From NCBI RefSeq assembly GCF_000518865.1, contig NZ_JAEK01000053.1, forward strand, positions 153 to 33,155: a stretch of 33,003 nt of DNA, read 5' to 3'. Position 1 is the first letter of the stretch. Every line of letters starts with the position of its first letter. The notes below the pieces were generated by a model. The model ran no database searches. It was given only the letters and a program-made list of their open reading frames with translations, and was not told where the DNA came from. A program made the position numbers and the translations under genes. The DNA comes from Bacillus sp. J37 (lineage in GTDB: Bacteria > Bacillota > Bacilli > Bacillales > Bacillaceae). Of the stretch, positions 6,820 to 15,055 are shown piece by piece.

Positions 6820-7923
6820 TTAGATATACTCGTATAAGAATTCAGCCAGGCAAAGTACAGCTAATGACTGACCATATGGCATTGTCGTGATTTTAATTTC
6901 TTTATAAAACTCCAATGAATCTCCCATGCCTGTCCCTACAGATACTTTTTGCAAGGCACCATCTTCGTTGATTTCTTCAACTATTCCTTTGATTGCTTTA
7001 TAAGCTACACCCTTGTACTCTTGGCCTATATAGCGTTTATGGATCGATTTTAAGATACCGTAGGCAAAGCCTGCTGTTGCAGATGCTTCCAAGTAAGAGG
7101 TTTTATCATTAATTAAGGTATGCCATAATCCGCTTTCATTTTGATATTCAGCTAATGCTTCAACTTGTCTTTGTAAAGTATCGATCAGAAATTCTCTTAA
7201 GAAATCTCCTTTTTGTAAATCGAGTATTTCAATTATTTCTGGAATGGCAATAGTAATCCAGCAATTCCCTCTTCCCCATAATGCTTCTGCATAATTATGG
7301 TTTTCTTCAAATGTCCACCCGTGAAACCAGAGTCCTGTTTTTCGATCACTTAAGTATTTGATATGAATTAAAAACTGTTTTTTAGCTTCTTCGATGTATT
7401 CTTGTTTATTGAAAAGCCTTCCAATTTTGGCTAAAGGTAATACAGTCATCATTAATGTATCATCCCATAGCTGATTTTTATTTTCAGGACCGTATGTCAT
7501 ATGCTGAAGACCATCTTCCTTCGTACGAGGCATTTCATACATAACCCACTCAGCCCAGCTTTCCAAATACGGAACGAAAGTCTGATCTTTCGTTTCTTCG
7601 TATAAGAATGCCAATGTAAGAAGCGGAGCCATTGTGTTTACATTTTTAGGTGGAACACCTTCTTCAAATCTAGCATTAAACCAGTCTGTAATAATTTTCA
7701 GTGCCTTTTGATCATTTGTTAATTTCCAATATTTAAATATCCCATACAACCCGACACCTTGAGGCCAATTCCACACATTCCAACTTTTATCATCAACAAC
7801 TAAACCATCAAAGTTTAATAGAAATTCTCCTGTGTCATCACTGATTTTTGAAAGGTTATCCATTAAGACATCTATATAAGTTAAAATGTCCGTCTTTTCG
7901 AGAGATGCTTGTTTTTGTGCCAT
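6820..7923 (-). CDS. GH105 unsaturated rhamnogalacturonyl/uronyl hydrolase (YteR-like)
   Basis: Cytosolic hydrolase that removes the 4,5-unsaturated uronate from oligosaccharides made by polysaccharide lyases. It is an alpha/alpha-barrel protein of 367 residues, the normal GH88/GH105 length. Key blocks are WNWPQGVGLYG (about 51-61), QLWDDTLMM (151-159, with the presumed catalytic Asp), LWFHGWTF (198-205) and WGRGNCW (216-222). The longest frame starts at 7953, but AGGAGGG directly precedes the ATG at 7923. It is the first gene of the unit that continues with dctPQM. The product would be isomerised toward 2-keto-3-deoxygluconate, which fits kdgK and kdgA nearby. Exact substrate (pectin, rhamnogalacturonan or other) is not determined. 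Confidence 0.88.
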   Translation of the reverse strand: MAQKQASLEKTDILTYIDVLMDNLSKISDDTGEFLLNFDGLVVDDKSWNVWNWPQGVGLYGIFKYWKLTNDQKALKIITDWFNARFEEGVPPKNVNTMAPLLTLAFLYEETKDQTFVPYLESWAEWVMYEMPRTKEDGLQHMTYGPENKNQLWDDTLMMTVLPLAKIGRLFNKQEYIEEAKKQFLIHIKYLSDRKTGLWFHGWTFEENHNYAEALWGRGNCWITIAIPEIIEILDLQKGDFLREFLIDTLQRQVEALAEYQNESGLWHTLINDKTSYLEASATAGFAYGILKSIHKRYIGQEYKGVAYKAIKGIVEEINEDGALQKVSVGTGMGDSLEFYKEIKITTMPYGQSLAVLCLAEFLYEYI

Positions 7924-7973
7924 TATTTTTACCCTCCTATTTAGGTTGAACATTCATGTCCAGCTACCATAAT

Positions 7974-7987
7974 ATTAAACGTTTTCA
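7974..7987. promoter_or_regulatory. cre-like operator upstream of the GH105-TRAP unit
   Basis: Read on the minus strand this is TGAAAACGTTTAAT, which fits the catabolite-responsive element TGWAANCGNTNWCA at 12 of 14 places, with mismatches only at the last two. It lies about 50 bases before the GH105 start, a position suited to CcpA repression or to another LacI-family regulator. Confidence 0.4.
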
Positions 7988-8328
7988 TTATTACTTTTAT
8001 TAAATTTCACAATTTTTTTATTGCAATGATAAAATGTACTATTTTCTTCGGATTTTGTTTCTTTTCTTCTGTTTTTGTTTGTTTATTTCCATTTCGATTA
8101 TAAAGAAAATAGTCTATCAGGTCAATCAATTTTTAGGTGAATTTATAAATAATCGAGAAAATAAAATTCAGTTTCCCTGTCTAAATAAAGCCTTTTTATA
8201 AGAAATCCTATTAATTTTGAGTATGTTCACTACTTATACATTTTATTTTTATAGATATAAATATACTATTTTCTCTTCCCTATATTGTTAACACTTGTAT
8301 TAATCTGTAAAAAATTTGAAAACAGGTG
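7988..8328. other. Very AT-rich leader/promoter region
   Basis: No ORF with a ribosome site was seen. There is one more stretch of the TTTGTTTGTTTATTT type (about 8075-8089), resembling the phased repeats at 8329-8368. The promoter of the GH105 unit should lie here, but no convincing -35/-10 pair stands out. Confidence 0.4.
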
Positions 8329-8368
8329 TTTGTTAATATTTGTTTATGTTTGTTTATGTTTGATATAG
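8329..8368. promoter_or_regulatory. Four phased 10-bp direct repeats, likely DeoR-family operator
   Basis: Four units start every 10 bases at 8329, 8339, 8349 and 8359: TTTGTTAATA, TTTGTTTATG, TTTGTTTATG and TTTGATATAG. One helical turn of spacing places them on one DNA face. DeoR-family repressors commonly bind such TTTGTTT-type direct repeats, and a DeoR gene lies next door with a related motif in its own promoter. Confidence 0.55.
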
Positions 8369-8380
8369 TTTTATTATAGC

Positions 8381-8425
8381 ACAAACAAAAAAGATGACAA
8401 CGATTTAATTATCGGTATCATCTTT
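8381..8425 (-). terminator. Intrinsic terminator of the DeoR gene
   Basis: A stem of about 15 bp with a small internal mismatch (arms near 8389-8403 and 8411-8425) is followed on the minus strand by TTTTTTGTTTG. It lies 43 bases past the regulator's stop. Confidence 0.75.
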
Positions 8426-8468
8426 ATTTCTTCCTAAATCCTGCTTCGTCCCACAGTGTGTTTACTAA

Positions 8469-9233
8469 CTATGCCTTTGCAAGATGCAGCTTAATATTCT
8501 TTTCTTGGAATTTTTCCTGTACATGTTGATCGAGATTAGAATCAGTTACAATTTCATTCACTTCCTCAATAGTAGCAAATTGAATAAGGGCAACCTTTTC
8601 AAATTTTGTTGAATCTGCTAACAGTGTAATTTGATCTGCACAATTGATAATTTGCTTTTTCCAATCAGCATGAATACTATTAAAAACTGTCAATCCATGA
8701 TCGACTGATACACCTGTTGTTCCAAAGAATAACCTGTTGACTCTCATACGACTAAGCATTTCCGTAGCCTGTGCCCCCATTAATGAGGAAGATTTGTCAA
8801 TTCTCATCCCACCTAAAACCATTAACTGAACATTGGTTTTATTTAGTAAAACATTTGCAATTTTCAGGTCATTTGTAATAACGGTTATAGGAAAATCACC
8901 TAATAGCTCGGCTATTGCAAGGGTGGTGCTTCCACCGTCCATTAAGATTGTTTCTTTTGGTTGTATTAGCTTAACTGCCTCTCTTGCAATAGCTAGCTTT
9001 ACATCACTATGACCTGATTGGCGCTCAGCTATTGGAAGCATTTTTCCGGCGTCCTCAGCTATTACTGCACCACCATGTATTCGATTCAACAATCCCTTAT
9101 TTTCTAAGAGTTCAAGATCTCCTCGGATTGTTTTTTCAGTAACACCCAAAAGAGTGCTAAGCTCTGATACTTTAACAATTTTATTTTTATCTAGTTGATC
9201 TAAGATTCTTTCATGCCGTTCTAAAGCAAGCAT
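8469..9233 (-). CDS. DeoR-family transcriptional regulator
   Basis: Repressor of 254 residues. The DeoR helix-turn-helix is at residues 20-40 (VKVSELSTLLGVTEKTIRGDLELLENKG), with the following IHGGAV signature. The C-terminal sugar-phosphate sensor has FFGTTGVSVDHGLT and the IILMDGGSTTL-type block. The frame is open to 9257, but GGGGG lies just before the ATG at 9233. It sits between the GH105-TRAP unit and kdgK-kdgA, and TTTGTTT-type repeats occur in its own promoter and upstream of GH105. It therefore probably controls this uronate group in response to a sugar-acid phosphate. The ligand is inferred only. Confidence 0.88.
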   Translation of the reverse strand: MLALERHERILDQLDKNKIVKVSELSTLLGVTEKTIRGDLELLENKGLLNRIHGGAVIAEDAGKMLPIAERQSGHSDVKLAIAREAVKLIQPKETILMDGGSTTLAIAELLGDFPITVITNDLKIANVLLNKTNVQLMVLGGMRIDKSSSLMGAQATEMLSRMRVNRLFFGTTGVSVDHGLTVFNSIHADWKKQIINCADQITLLADSTKFEKVALIQFATIEEVNEIVTDSNLDQHVQEKFQEKNIKLHLAKA

Positions 9234-9267
9234 ATTGTTCCCCCGTGATTTATACATTTTCTATATC

Positions 9268-9295
9268 ATTATAGGATAAAATCATACAAAAACAA
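9268..9295 (-). promoter_or_regulatory. Promoter and likely auto-operator of the DeoR gene
   Basis: On the minus strand TTGTTT (9295-9290) and a perfect TATAAT (9273-9268) are 16 bases apart. The -35 overlaps a TTTGTTTTTG motif like the phased repeats at 8329-8368, suggesting self-repression. Confidence 0.5.
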
Positions 9296-9349
9296 ACATC
9301 TTACCTATTTTTGTGTTAGTAATTATATTTCATATATGTAAAGCTGCAC

Positions 9350-9380
9350 AAAAAGCAACCTTCTAAAAACGAATGGTTGC
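9350..9380 (-). terminator. Intrinsic terminator of kdgK-kdgA
   Basis: A GCAACC/GGTTGC stem (9375-9380 with 9355-9360) is followed on the minus strand by TTTTT. It begins 10 bases past the kdgA stop. Confidence 0.75.
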
Positions 9381-9389
9381 CCCTATAAA

Positions 9390-10028
9390 TTATTCTCCTC
9401 TTGCTTCTTTTACTGCTTTTATGAACTTTGATGCCGTGGCTGTTATTTCACTTAGATAAGCTGACGTAAGCTCTTTTTTCGTGTTGACCAACGAGCTGCC
9501 GACCCCTACTCCAGCTGCTCCGGCTTTAATATATTCACCGACATTATCTACCGAGATTCCACCAGTTGTTATAAGCGGCACTTGTGGCAGTGGACCATGA
9601 ATGTCTTTAATATAGCTTGGCCCAAACACATTTGCCGGAAATACTTTAATTAAATCTGCACCGTTTTCATAAGCGGTAAGGATCTCTGTTGGTGTTAGTG
9701 CTCCCGGAATGCTCACTACTCCATACCTTTTTGCCATTTCAATTGTTTTACTATTTGTCGTAGGAGAGAAAATAAATTTAGCCCCGGACATAATGGCAAC
9801 TCGTGCTGTCTGAGCATCAAGTACAGTACCTGCGCCAACTAGAACATCATCAAGCTCTAATGATGCTTTTTCAATTGCTGCACAGGCACCTGGTGTTTCA
9901 ACCGTTATTTCCAATACCTTGACTCCACCTGCTTTTAATGATTCTGCAATGGCGATGATATTATCAGTTGTTGCACCACGAATGACAGCAGCTACTCCGG
10001 TTTCCTTTATTATGTCAATATGACTCAT
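9390..10028 (-). CDS. kdgA: KDPG/KHG aldolase
   Basis: Class I aldolase splitting 2-keto-3-deoxy-6-phosphogluconate into pyruvate and glyceraldehyde 3-phosphate. The length of 212 residues is normal for the Eda/KdgA family. The Schiff-base lysine is in LIKVFPANVFGP (about Lys128) and the catalytic glutamate in VLEITVETPG (Glu40). The phosphate-binding TTGGIS block lies in the C-terminal part. AAGGAG precedes the start. It follows kdgK by 12 bases, and together they complete the KDG branch of uronate breakdown. If the cell has 6-phosphogluconate dehydratase, it could also serve the gluconate branch. Confidence 0.93.
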   Translation of the reverse strand: MSHIDIIKETGVAAVIRGATTDNIIAIAESLKAGGVKVLEITVETPGACAAIEKASLELDDVLVGAGTVLDAQTARVAIMSGAKFIFSPTTNSKTIEMAKRYGVVSIPGALTPTEILTAYENGADLIKVFPANVFGPSYIKDIHGPLPQVPLITTGGISVDNVGEYIKAGAAGVGVGSSLVNTKKELTSAYLSEITATASKFIKAVKEARGE

Positions 10029-10040
10029 TTTATCTTCTCC

Positions 10041-10991
10041 TTATCGAACAACATCTTCGCTGTTTTTATTTAGTATTTGTTCTACTTCATCTCTTTCCGG
10101 TAAACCATCAACATCACCATTAACCATTGTAACTAAAGCACCGACAGCGTTCGCTCTTTCAACCGCTTTTCCTATTTCTAAGCCGTCGAGTAAACCTGAT
10201 AGAAAACCGGCAGCAAATCCATCTCCTGCTCCAACAGGATCAACGACCTGCTTTACAGGAAATCCAGGAATTAAAGCGCTCTCTTTTTCAGTGAAAAAAT
10301 AAGCACCTTCCGCTCCCATTTTCAAGACAACAACTTTTGCACCTTGTGCTAAAAATAACTGTCCGAGCTTATGTGGATCACTTTCACCAAATAAAAATTC
10401 ACCCTCAGCTATACCGGGCAACACAATGTCAGCTTCTTTGGCCATCATAAGCAATGTGTCTCTCGCTGTTTCCTCATCCCAAAGCTTTGTACGGAGATTT
10501 GGATCAAAAACAATTGTACTACCATTTTGTTTGGCTAACCTTATTGCCTCAAAGACGGTTTCCTTACAACTTTCACTTAAAGCGGGTGTTATACCTGTAA
10601 TATGAAGATATTTAGCCTTACTAAGATAGTCATGATTAAGATCAGTTGGTGAAAGCCTGCTCGCGGCAGAGCCCTTTCGGTAATAGTAAACTCTTGTGTT
10701 ATTCTGTCTTCTCGGCTCTTTAAAATAAATACCTGTTGGTGCCTCTGAATCAAATATTACCTGACTAATATCGACATTTTCTCCTTTTAAACCGGCAAGG
10801 ACAGCTTTTCCGAATTCATCATCACCAAGCTTGCTGATCCATCCGACCTTATGTCCTAATCTTGCCAATCCAACCGCAACATTTGATTCTGCTCCACCGA
10901 TTTTTTTTGTAAACTGAGAAGCATTTCTCATAAAACCGTCACTAGTCGGTGTGAAAACAACCATAGATTCTCCAAGTGTTACGACATCCAT
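10041..10991 (-). CDS. kdgK: 2-keto-3-deoxygluconate kinase (PfkB family)
   Basis: Cytosolic sugar-acid kinase making KDPG from KDG and ATP, 316 residues. PfkB signatures are visible: the N-terminal GGAESNVAVGLARLG block (32-46) and the C-terminal DPVGAGDGFAAGF block (251-263), with the catalytic Asp257 in GAGD. Residues YYYRKGSAAS near 102-111 match the substrate-contact segment of KDG kinases. GGGGGAG sits before the ATG at 10991, so the 6-residue longer frame is not used. It is first in the kdgK-kdgA unit and divergent from the spore operon. A TATACT -10 lies upstream near 11056 without a good -35, and a TTTATTTTTGTTTT stretch in the leader resembles the neighbouring operators. Confidence 0.92.
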   Translation of the reverse strand: MDVVTLGESMVVFTPTSDGFMRNASQFTKKIGGAESNVAVGLARLGHKVGWISKLGDDEFGKAVLAGLKGENVDISQVIFDSEAPTGIYFKEPRRQNNTRVYYYRKGSAASRLSPTDLNHDYLSKAKYLHITGITPALSESCKETVFEAIRLAKQNGSTIVFDPNLRTKLWDEETARDTLLMMAKEADIVLPGIAEGEFLFGESDPHKLGQLFLAQGAKVVVLKMGAEGAYFFTEKESALIPGFPVKQVVDPVGAGDGFAAGFLSGLLDGLEIGKAVERANAVGALVTMVNGDVDGLPERDEVEQILNKNSEDVVR

Positions 10992-11176
10992 ATAACTCCC
11001 CCACAACATAAGTTTATTTTTGTTTTAAAATTATCTTTTTTGTTCACTTACGAATAGTATATAATTTGTGGAGAAATTTCTCTATACTTTTTATAAATAA
11101 AGTGAATATTTAATGTTAAACAATCGATAGAGTCATGCTGCTTACAAAATTTCTCAGTCTTAAACTTCACTAATCG

Positions 11177-11185
11177 GGAAAAATA
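11177..11185 (+). promoter_or_regulatory. Possible SigF-type -10 for the yraG-adhB operon
   Basis: GGAAAAATA fits the forespore SigF -10 pattern GGNNANHTR and would start transcription near 11191, with the AGGAGG of yraG at 11203-11208. The -35 is weak, so this is tentative. Confidence 0.3.
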
Positions 11186-11219
11186 CCCAAGAGATTTCAC
11201 ATAGGAGGTTTATTTAAAT

Positions 11220-11465
11220 ATGGATCCCAATACATTATCTGCACACGAGTCATTGGATTTACATGAAATTATTAACTTCAAAACACTGTGTGTAGCAAAA
11301 TCAAAACTTATGCAAGGTCTAATCTTTGACGATGATCTTAAGAAACTTATGCAAAAAGATGTTGATCAATCTATTCAAGCACTTACTGAATTACAAGCGA
11401 TCTATCAACGTGCGCCATTTCAAGCACCTGTCCCGGAAAGTCGCCCAACACCTATCATAAATTGA
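11220..11465 (+). CDS. yraG: Spore coat-like protein YraG (CotF-related)
   Basis: Small helical protein of 81 residues resembling the N-terminal half of CotF-type coat proteins: HEIINFKTLCVAKSKLM, then LKKLMQKDVDQSIQALTELQ. Size, position and gene order match yraG of the Bacillus subtilis yraG-yraF-adhB-yraE-yraD operon, which is expressed in sporulation. AGGAGG precedes the ATG at good distance. The 66-residue YraE downstream is a clear paralogue. The last 15 residues are a proline-rich tail. Confidence 0.82.
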   Translation: MDPNTLSAHESLDLHEIINFKTLCVAKSKLMQGLIFDDDLKKLMQKDVDQSIQALTELQAIYQRAPFQAPVPESRPTPIIN

Positions 11466-11482
11466 AAGGAAGGTAATGAGCA

Positions 11483-11851
11483 TTGAACAATGATTACTTA
11501 GATCCGATAAATTCGCTAAATGTCCCCGAGCTTGCAGATACCACTTTTGCAATGGATTTTCTCATTCGTGCAAAAGAAGGCGTGAGAAATATCGCTGTTG
11601 CCCTAACTGAAACCTCTTCACCTGATCTAAGAGCACTTCTCCGAAAACAACTCATGCAAGGGATCGCCATGCATCAAGAAATAACTGATCTCATGATTGA
11701 GAAAAAATGGTTTCATCCACATGATTTAAAAGAACAATATCAACTAGATCAACTTTCTGCTAAAAATACAATCATGATCGGTAACATGAAGCTCTTTCCA
11801 GAGGAAACCAATCGTAAAGGTATGTTTGACCGGACACCTGATGAACACTAA
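11483..11851 (+). CDS. yraF: Spore coat-like protein YraF (CotF-related)
   Basis: 122 residues, the same length as B. subtilis YraF as I recall it. It carries the CotF C-terminal half: [20 protein letters not shown], then a four-helix-type segment ending [11 protein letters not shown]. The start is TTG at 11483 after AAGGAAGG; an overlapping ATG at 11474 is out of frame and closes at once. It lies 17 bases after yraG and 18 before adhB. The paralogue YraD lies at the end of the operon. The polar last 30 residues are not shared with YraD. Confidence 0.82.
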   Translation: MNNDYLDPINSLNVPELADTTFAMDFLIRAKEGVRNIAVALTETSSPDLRALLRKQLMQGIAMHQEITDLMIEKKWFHPHDLKEQYQLDQLSAKNTIMIGNMKLFPEETNRKGMFDRTPDEH

Positions 11852-11869
11852 CATTGGAGGTTTTACAGA

Positions 11870-13006
11870 ATGAAGGCAGTGACCTATCAAGGCATCAAAA
11901 ATGTCGAAGTCAAAGAAGTGGAAGATCCTAAGATTCAAAAATCTGATGATATGATTATTAAAGTAACAAGTACAGCCATTTGCGGATCTGATTTGCATTT
12001 AATTCACGGAATGATTCCCAATATGCAAGAGGATTACGTCATTGGTCATGAACCAATGGGGATCGTTGAAGAAGTCGGACCAGGTGTTACTAAGGTGAAA
12101 AAAGGAGATAGAGTGATAATTCCTTTTAATATTGCTTGTGGAGAATGTCAGTATTGTAAAAGCAATCTTGAAAGCCAATGTGATAATTCAAATGATAATG
12201 GAGATATGGGAGCATATTTTGGCTATTCAGGTAACACAGGTGGTTATCCAGGTGGACAAGCTGAATATTTACGAGTACCCTTTGCCAATTTCACGCATTT
12301 TAAAATTCCAGAATCTTGTGAAGAACCCGATGAAAAATTAAGTGTAATTTCTGATGCGATGACAACCGGTTTCTGGAGTGTTGATAATGCAGGGGTCAAA
12401 GATGGGGATACAGTCATTGTTCTTGGTTGTGGACCAGTTGGTCTTTTTGCCCAAAAGTTTTGTTGGTTAAAAGGAGCCAAGCGGGTCATAGCTGTTGACT
12501 ATGTTGATTATCGATTACAGCATGCGAAACGCACAAACAAAGTGGAAATTGTTAATTTTGAAAGCAAAGAAAATGTTGGGAACTACTTAAAGGAAATGAC
12601 ACAAGGTGGAGCAGATGTTGTCATTGATGCTGTAGGGATGGATGGTAAAATGTCAGATTTAGAATTCCTTGCAAGTGGATTAAAACTTCAAGGTGGAACA
12701 ATGAGTGCGCTTGTCATAGCATCACAAGCTGTTCGAAAAGGTGGCACCATTCAAATTACAGGTATTTATGGAGGAAGATATAACGGTTTTCCATTAGGAG
12801 ATATCATGCAGCGTAACGTAAATATTCGCTCAGGTCAGGCTCCTGTTATCCACTACATGCCTTATATGTTTGAATTAGTCTCAACTGGCAAAATTGATCC
12901 AAGCGATGTGGTAAGTCATGTTCTTCCATTAAGTGAGGCAAAACGTGGATATGAAATATTTGATACGAAAACAGATAATTGTATAAAAGTTGTCTTAAAA
13001 CCATAA
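11870..13006 (+). CDS. adhB: Zinc-dependent alcohol dehydrogenase AdhB
   Basis: Medium-chain dehydrogenase of 378 residues using NAD(P). Catalytic-zinc ligands are Cys38 (ICGSD) and His60/Glu61 (GHEPMG). The structural zinc set is Cys90, Cys93, Cys96 and Cys104 ([15 protein letters not shown]). The Rossmann motif is LGCGPVG (about 185-191), followed by the acidic VDYVDYR. The insertion near 110-130, rich in Gly ([14 protein letters not shown]), is typical of the formaldehyde-dehydrogenase-like branch. It is flanked on both sides by CotF-type small genes, which places it in the developing spore. The natural substrate is unknown. Confidence 0.9.
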   Translation: MKAVTYQGIKNVEVKEVEDPKIQKSDDMIIKVTSTAICGSDLHLIHGMIPNMQEDYVIGHEPMGIVEEVGPGVTKVKKGDRVIIPFNIACGECQYCKSNLESQCDNSNDNGDMGAYFGYSGNTGGYPGGQAEYLRVPFANFTHFKIPESCEEPDEKLSVISDAMTTGFWSVDNAGVKDGDTVIVLGCGPVGLFAQKFCWLKGAKRVIAVDYVDYRLQHAKRTNKVEIVNFESKENVGNYLKEMTQGGADVVIDAVGMDGKMSDLEFLASGLKLQGGTMSALVIASQAVRKGGTIQITGIYGGRYNGFPLGDIMQRNVNIRSGQAPVIHYMPYMFELVSTGKIDPSDVVSHVLPLSEAKRGYEIFDTKTDNCIKVVLKP

Positions 13007-13022
13007 CAAAGGAGTATATAAC

Positions 13023-13223
13023 ATGAATTATGCTTTACATGAAGTACTTGAAGTTCAGGAAATGGCATCATTTAAAACAACGTGTTTAACGAAATCCAAA
13101 ACGATGAGAGCTTTAGTATCAGATCCAGAGCTAAAGAACATCATGGAGCAGGATATTACAATCTCAACTCGACAATTAGAAGAATACTCTTCTATTTTAA
13201 CGAAGGCAAAAGGAATACACTAG
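13023..13223 (+). CDS. yraE: Spore coat-like protein YraE (CotF-related)
   Basis: 66 residues, paralogous to YraG in this operon: HEVLEVQEMASFKTTCLTKS, then LKNIMEQDITISTRQLEEY. AAAGGAG lies 8 bases before the ATG. It sits 16 bases after adhB and just before yraD, matching the known yraG-yraF-adhB-yraE-yraD order. Confidence 0.8.
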   Translation: MNYALHEVLEVQEMASFKTTCLTKSKTMRALVSDPELKNIMEQDITISTRQLEEYSSILTKAKGIH

Positions 13224-13239
13224 ATAGGAGATGATCGTT

Positions 13240-13539
13240 TTGAATTCAATTATAGAAAGTTTAACTGGCATGAAGGCATTAACCGATCAAGTTGTCGCAA
13301 TGGACTTATTGATTTCAGCCAAAAGCGGTGTTAGAAACTATGCCATGGCACTCACCGAATCAGGAACACCTGAAATTAAACATACCCTAACACGCCATTT
13401 AGAGGAAGCCTTGGATATGCACGAAAAAATATCAAATTATATGGTTTCAAAAGGTTGGTATCATGCGTTTGATACCAATGAACAAATCCAGTTAGAACTA
13501 CAAAATATAAACACTGCTATGAAATTACCTACTTTATAA
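13240..13539 (+). CDS. yraD: Spore coat-like protein YraD (CotF-related)
   Basis: 99 residues when started at TTG 13240. An ATG at 13231 is in frame, but the AGGAG site abuts it directly, whereas it lies 8 bases before the TTG; 99 residues is also the length I recall for B. subtilis YraD. It shares with YraF the block AMDLLISAKSGVRNYAMALTE and the ending MVSKGWYHAFD. It is the last gene of the operon and is followed by a hairpin terminator. Confidence 0.8.
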   Translation: MNSIIESLTGMKALTDQVVAMDLLISAKSGVRNYAMALTESGTPEIKHTLTRHLEEALDMHEKISNYMVSKGWYHAFDTNEQIQLELQNINTAMKLPTL

Positions 13540-13555
13540 CTTTATAATTTTTAAA

Positions 13556-13583
13556 GAGGAACCGTTTTAAAAAACAGTTCCTC
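13556..13583. terminator. Bidirectional hairpin terminator between yraD and the surface-protein gene
   Basis: GAGGAAC and GTTCCTC arms, extended through AAAAC/GTTTT with one mismatch, lie between two converging genes. T-rich bases follow on both strands, though neither tract is long. Confidence 0.65.
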
Positions 13584-13609
13584 ACTTTCTATTTCCGTTA
13601 TTCCTTTAC

Positions 13610-15013
13610 CTATAGACCGAAAAATGCCATAAGTTTTTGCCAAATAGAAGTCGTTTCTTCTTGCCTTTCATCACGAACGTTCATTGGATTAGTCTCACTG
13701 GTTCCTTTCATAGCTTCTATACCTTCAGTGCCTGAGGAAACTGTTGGTGCCTCTGTTTCTCTATTAGCAATAGACTCACCTGTTTCAGTCGTTACTTCTT
13801 CGACTACATCCTTCTCAAATATTAACACATATGTTTTGCGATCCTCATCGTTTTCGACGATAACTGAAATGGCTGTTTTGGCTTTATCACCAATTGTCAA
13901 TGTTGAGTTATCTGAGATCTCCTCATCTTCAATAAAAATGTCTGCATCTGATTCCTCAGCATCAGCAGAAAGGGTAATATCCGTTACGTCGCTTGCTAAT
14001 GATATGTGATATGTGTACACATCAGAAGAAAATGACTTGTTCCAGGTACCATTAGACACGGTTAGAGAGTCGAGATTTGCCGTAGTCTTTGTTTCACCCG
14101 TCACTGTTGCAGATGATGAACCAAGATTCGCGGTATTCTTTGTACTACTATTAACATTTGTAGTTGCCAATACATCTTCACTAGGTATAGAGTTTGCCCC
14201 ACGACTATTTGATTCTGTTGTTGAGGGTGTTACGCTGGTCTTACTGCTGTTTGAAGTAGTTTCCGTTGTTGGCCGAACTTCCTCTGATTGTTTTTTTTCT
14301 TCATTTGCGACGATTGAACTTGAATCTTGTTGTGCTTGCCTTACGACGGTTACAGTATATATTTTTTTCGTACCGTTTTCTGCTGTTACAATGATTGTCA
14401 TCGTCGTAGAGCCGACAGACAGTTGGACTTCAGGGCCTTCGCCACTTTTGACGGTAGTACCATTGATCGTAACAGTTGAAGTGTCAACTTCTGTATTAGG
14501 TTTTACTATTAATTTACTAATCTCATTTTTAACTTCAGTATAATAATCTGTCTTTTTTGAATTAAAGCTAAGGCTCCCATTGGATAACGAAAGATTGGAA
14601 AGTTGATTATTGTCATTTTTCGCACGAACGACTGTAAGTTTATAAGAAGATACTTCCGTTCCATTTGTAACGGTAATCTCAAATTCATTATTTCCAGTAG
14701 AAAGTGGTAAACTTTTTTTCACCCCACTCTCAATTGCTTCACCATTAATCGTAATTTTAGCTGCTTCCTCTTTTTTTTCTACTAATATATTCATCGTTTT
14801 TATTTCGTTTTCAACTGATGCAGAATACCCTTTTACATCAGGTGAAAATGGCTGATCAAGCTGAAATTCATCAATTTTTACTGACTGTAATTCGGCAGAG
14901 TTTTCAAGTACAGTCATTTCCTCTGCATGTACATGAGAATTTGGATAAGCTGACACATATGCACCAAAAATCGTACCGGCAGCAATTAATTTTATTCCCA
15001 AATTTCGTCTCAT
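13610..15013 (-). CDS. Secreted protein with three cadherin-like beta-sandwich domains
   Basis: 467 residues with an N-terminal signal peptide (RR, hydrophobic core about 7-22, likely cut after HVHA at residue 30). Three repeats of the cadherin-like beta-sandwich (Cadherin-like_b1 type) follow: about 42-132, 135-226 and 313-405. Each starts with a L..L.L..G or F.LD..FS-type strand, contains a Y-type tyrosine corner (VKGYSASV, KTDYYTEV, DVYTYHI), and ends with Y.LTVVR or Y.LIFEKD. Domains 2 and 3 are joined by a Ser/Thr-rich linker of about 85 residues. The C-terminus ends in a short aromatic helix, SIWQKLMAFFGL, that could touch the membrane. No sortase motif is seen. It is the last gene of the efflux operon; a role outside the cell in binding or sensing is inferred. 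Confidence 0.75.
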   Translation of the reverse strand: MRRNLGIKLIAAGTIFGAYVSAYPNSHVHAEEMTVLENSAELQSVKIDEFQLDQPFSPDVKGYSASVENEIKTMNILVEKKEEAAKITINGEAIESGVKKSLPLSTGNNEFEITVTNGTEVSSYKLTVVRAKNDNNQLSNLSLSNGSLSFNSKKTDYYTEVKNEISKLIVKPNTEVDTSTVTINGTTVKSGEGPEVQLSVGSTTMTIIVTAENGTKKIYTVTVVRQAQQDSSSIVANEEKKQSEEVRPTTETTSNSSKTSVTPSTTESNSRGANSIPSEDVLATTNVNSSTKNTANLGSSSATVTGETKTTANLDSLTVSNGTWNKSFSSDVYTYHISLASDVTDITLSADAEESDADIFIEDEEISDNSTLTIGDKAKTAISVIVENDEDRKTYVLIFEKDVVEEVTTETGESIANRETEAPTVSSGTEGIEAMKGTSETNPMNVRDERQEETTSIWQKLMAFFGL

Positions 15014-15055
15014 TTTGCTTCACCCCTCAACATTCATGATATATTTATTACTATT

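Noticed and set aside
11071-11082. 12-bp palindrome GAGAAATTTCTC between kdgK and yraG
   Set aside because: It is short and AT-rich enough to occur by chance; no second copy or clear promoter geometry supports an operator.
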